Shown here one piece after another: positions 61,101-64,000 of a DNA stretch of 64,000 nt (positions are counted from its first letter, which is position 1; each line of letters starts with the position of its first letter). Below the pieces are notes generated by a model. It did no database searches and was not told the origin of the DNA. It saw only the letters and a list, made by a program, of their open reading frames with translations. The DNA is taken from assembly GCA_030272155.1 (NCBI GenBank), contig CP126191.1, forward strand, positions 6,408,501 to 6,472,500, in the 5' to 3' direction. Source of the DNA: Tetradesmus obliquus. Taxonomy: Eukaryota > Chlorophyta > Chlorophyceae > Sphaeropleales > Scenedesmaceae. The position numbers and the translations under genes were made by a program.

Positions 61101-64000
61101 CTGTCGTCCAAACTGGATGCCTGACATGCTGCCGGCTTGCTACCCTCCTGCAGGCCTCACCCTCCTAGTCATCGGCACTGTGGCTGGCGCAGCTGCCCTG
61201 GGCAGCTTGGTGTGGGTGCTGTGGCGCTGGCTGGCCCTGGGCCGCGTGCCAAAGCCAGTCGTGGCCCTGCGGCGGCTGGCGCGTGCCATGCGTGCTGCAA
61301 CAATCGACGGCGCTGCCGCAGCGCCTCCTGACACCAGCGTCAGCAAGAAGCACCTGCTGGATGTTGAGCTGGAGCTGACTGGCAAGCCCAGGCGCAGGAG
61401 CCATGCGGGAGGCATTGAGGACGCTGCAGCATGGAGCAAGGTGCGGATAAGCATTCGGCAGGGTGATGCAAAGCACGTGGCTGCTGCTTGGCCGGTGCCT
61501 GCCTGCTTGTGGCTTAACGACGACATCAACGGCTGCACAAAATCTGCCTGGCCGGGGCATCTATTGCAGTGGTTTGTTAGTAGCCAGGTGATACAAAACT
61601 CTACTGCAATACGGTGTTGCCGCTGCCACCGCTGCTGTGTTGTGGTGTGCGCAGCGCCCATCCTTGCGGCACCGCTACACACTCGGGGGCGCTGGGGCAG
61701 AGGCTGAGGGCGGTGATGGGGACCTGCTCAAGGCCATCAGGTGAGGCAGCACCTCTGCGCGACAACTGTCTTCAGCTCCCATGTCGCTTCCGGTTGAGCT
61801 GGCTGCTAGGCAGTCTCGAGACTGGATCTGTCTGCTGCTGTGGCTGTGGGGTTGCTTTCAATGTTCCCGACAGTGATGTGCATGCAGGGACAGCTCATCC
61901 ACCAAAACAGCCGTTGCCAGCGCCTGCATGCTGCTTGTCATGGCTATTCGTAGCTCATGATTGTGCTGCTACTTTCGTGGCTGCCGCCGCCTGTGCTACT
62001 GCCCTCAGGTCCAACATGCTTGAGGAGGCTGATGGACCTGAGCTGCCACCCTCCCCAACCAAAAACCGTTTATCCCAGATGCTGGGGCAGAGACGCACCA
62101 CTGCAGGTGGCAGCGTGTACAGCAGCCTTGGTGGAGGAGTGGAGCAGGCAGCACGGCCCTCGGCTGCTGGCGCGGTTGCTAAGCGGCTATCAGAGGTGTA
62201 CGGCAGCATCCAGCGAGGCGTGTCAGAAGCTGGCAGCGGCATTGCACGTGCGGTGTCCAGCAGTGTCAGCCGGCTGACGAGTGCGGGCAGCGGCTACGAG
62301 CGCATGCGGTTTGCGGATGATGAGGGCGATGGCCTGCTGCGTGGCAGCATGGCAGGCTCGGAGCTTGCAGGCCTTGATGAGGAGCTGGACTCCAGCCAGA
62401 TTACCCCTGAGTTTGGCAGGGCAGATGCTGAGCTGCCGCTGGCTGGTGCAGATGGCGTGGCAGCAGGCAGCGCAAGGGATGCGGGAGGGCTGGCTGCTGT
62501 TGATGATGCAGCACCACTGCTGGCTGGGGCAGGGCCTTCGTCAGACAGCGGGGCTGCAGCAGCAGCAGCAGCAGCGGCCTCGCCTCTGAGTTTGGGCATG
62601 CCAGGTATGCCACGGCTGGCACGCATCAAGACGCGCACAGACAGGCGCTCCAACAGCGGCGCAGGCGCAGCAGCAGCTGCCGCTGTAGCTGCAGTGGATG
62701 GCTGGCAGAGAGGTGGAGCAGCACAGGGCAGCAGCAGCGGGCTGTCCAGGCTTGGAGGAGCCGCCAACAGCAGCAGCGGCGGCAGTGGCGCTGCTGCAGC
62801 AGTCCATCCCGGCCAAGCAGCATCCTTTGCTGCAGGTGCTGCCTTGCGTCAGCCTGCCTCTGCTGATGCGGCAGGCATGCCACGAGTGCCTAGCTGGGTC
62901 ACGCGCGCAGACTACCAGGCAACACTTGCGTCAAGCAGCAGCCCCTTGGCCCCTGCACATGTGCTGGCGCAGGCCAGGGGCAGGCGCTCGCCCTCAGAGC
63001 CCGGGGCTAGGCCGCTGCAGCAGCGCAGCGAGGCAGGCCGCGTGCCGGAGTTTGTGGCAACGCCGCTGTCAGGCCATGACGCAACCAACAGGTGGGCAGC
63101 ACAATGCGTGACACACAGTTGTGACTGCATTGACATCATTTGCACACTTCAGGGCTATCCTTTGGCATGTGAAGTGCTGCGGACATGTACACCTTGCGCT
63201 GCTTCAGGCTTGATGCAGGCCAACGTGCAGATAGCACCTGCCACCATGGCAGACACAGATCATCAACAGATCCTAATACCATGTTGTGACTTGAGCAGAC
63301 AAGCGGTGTATATCTCTGCGCTGCAGGAACGCTGTTGAGCACTTTGGCCACCGCATGGAGCGCTGGTTCAGCCCCAGCAACCCCACCAGCATGGATGGCA
63401 GCTGGTCCAGGGACCCCAGCACACCTGGCGGCATGGCACCACTGGCAGCACTCTCCAGCGCAGCACTGCCAGAGGACGCTGCAGCAGAGGAACAGGCACA
63501 GCACGAGGCTGCAGCACCAGCAGCAGCAGCAGCAGCAGCATTTAACCCTTTTGCACCTGCTGGCTCTTCATCCGTCGCTGCAGCTGCAGCAGGTGCAGGT
63601 CCTGGTCAGGCTGTTGCTGGCCGAGCACCGTCCATGGTGCTACGCCTGCCAGTGAGCACGGCAGCAGCGTCAGGGCTGGGGCCCCGTGCTGGCAGCGGCA
63701 CAGGGCTGCTGCTGTCGCCAGGCAGCAGCCCCCGCATGCTGCCAGGCTCGTGGCAGAGCACAGGCGGCGGCAGCCATCATGTTCAAAGCAGTGCTGCTGC
63801 CTGGCAGGCTGCGCAGCGAGGGGTGGCTGCTGGCCACACAGCAGCAGCAGCAGCCTCCCAGCCAGGGACTCCTGGTGCCGTGCATGTCTCGCTGGAGCAC
63901 CTGCCGTCATTGCCGTCTGATCTAGGGATGTCGCGCCAGCACAGCGGCGTTGAGGGTTTGGGTGCTGAGCAGAGCAGCCAACTGCAGTTGCCAGCACAGC
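49063..64000 (+). CDS. Giant modular transmembrane M11 (gametolysin-type) metalloprotease with thrombospondin-1 repeats (3' end outside window)
   Basis: Thirty-two exons join with every junction in phase into over 2,820 codons still open at the edge. Order: signal peptide (MAYSALVYYALTIVFVSALA); beta-rich N-terminal region (about 30-520); M11 domain (about 520-790) with zinc site HEFGHRVGMAH (661-671) and MMACCKGDYSLHNRILSGWV as Met-turn segment; unrecognised ectodomain (about 790-1350); TSP1 repeats at about 1356 (WSNCSARCGGG), 1533 (WSPCSTSCGGG) and 1596 (WSTCGG); EGF-like module (GHGSCTMNGCQCEAGWHGQFC); paired CC-x-G-x-LD-x-x-G-x-CC modules with VDECGVCDGD; second EGF-like pair (CGGNGRC, YGGDACEQC); one transmembrane helix (about 2121-2145); Ser/Ala-rich cytosolic tail. 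Gametolysins digest algal cell-wall hydroxyproline glycoproteins; this one should act at the cell surface. A separate-gene explanation would need the splice phases to agree by chance. Confidence 0.88.
57109..57154. repeat. Three tandem 15-16-bp units in an intron
   Basis: Three imperfect units of the form GGTGTAAACTCAAAT follow one another inside the intron between the exons ending at 57030 and starting at 57265. The unit includes TGTAA. No function evident. Confidence 0.7.
58104..58137. repeat. (CTG)n run forming a splice acceptor tract
   Basis: About eleven CTG units run directly into the CAG acceptor of the exon starting at 58139 in the metalloprotease gene, replacing a conventional polypyrimidine tract. 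Confidence 0.85.

Overview
This window is nuclear DNA from a green alga, most likely a chlorophyte (Chlorophyceae-like). The evidence is: genes with many short introns using GT-AG sites; pervasive CAG/GCA/AGC triplet runs that also fill coding exons with Gln, Ala and Ser; an octotricopeptide-repeat (OPR) protein, a family greatly expanded in chlorophytes; a gametolysin-type (M11) metalloprotease; and a class-A heat-shock factor. No prokaryotic, organellar or viral gene was recognised.

Layout from left to right: the last codons of a gene whose end matches the end of the next gene (tandem paralogues); a BTB/kelch-like gene (+) that carries two long inverted repeats and a possible frameshift; cytosolic ribulose-phosphate 3-epimerase (-); VPS4 (-); a 1,564-residue OPR-like protein (+); an ankyrin/coiled-coil protein (+); a serine carboxypeptidase (+); a gene-poor stretch with a tRNA-derived SINE; a DEK_C plus double-SWIB chromatin protein (-); a PSMD10/gankyrin-like ankyrin protein (-); SWR1 subunit YL1/VPS72 (-); a J-domain protein (+) sharing a 329-bp divergent promoter with YL1; a long coiled-coil protein (+); another gene-poor stretch ending in a candidate 71-residue ORF (-); heat-shock factor (+); and, filling the last 15 kb, one giant gene (+) that runs off the right edge.

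That last gene is the most striking content. Thirty-two exons join in phase into more than 2,820 codons: signal peptide, M11 zinc-metalloprotease domain (HEFGHRVGMAH), three thrombospondin type-1 repeats, EGF-like and cysteine-rich modules with a CGVCDGD motif, one transmembrane helix and a long Ser/Ala-rich cytoplasmic tail. This resembles the animal ADAM/ADAMTS layout but is built on an unrelated catalytic family.

Exon borders were read by hand from splice consensus and reading phase. Most genes close with every junction in phase; unresolved borders are stated in the entries. Functional links between neighbours are weak, as expected for a eukaryotic chromosome, although heat-shock factor, J-protein, PSMD10 and VPS4 all belong to protein quality control.
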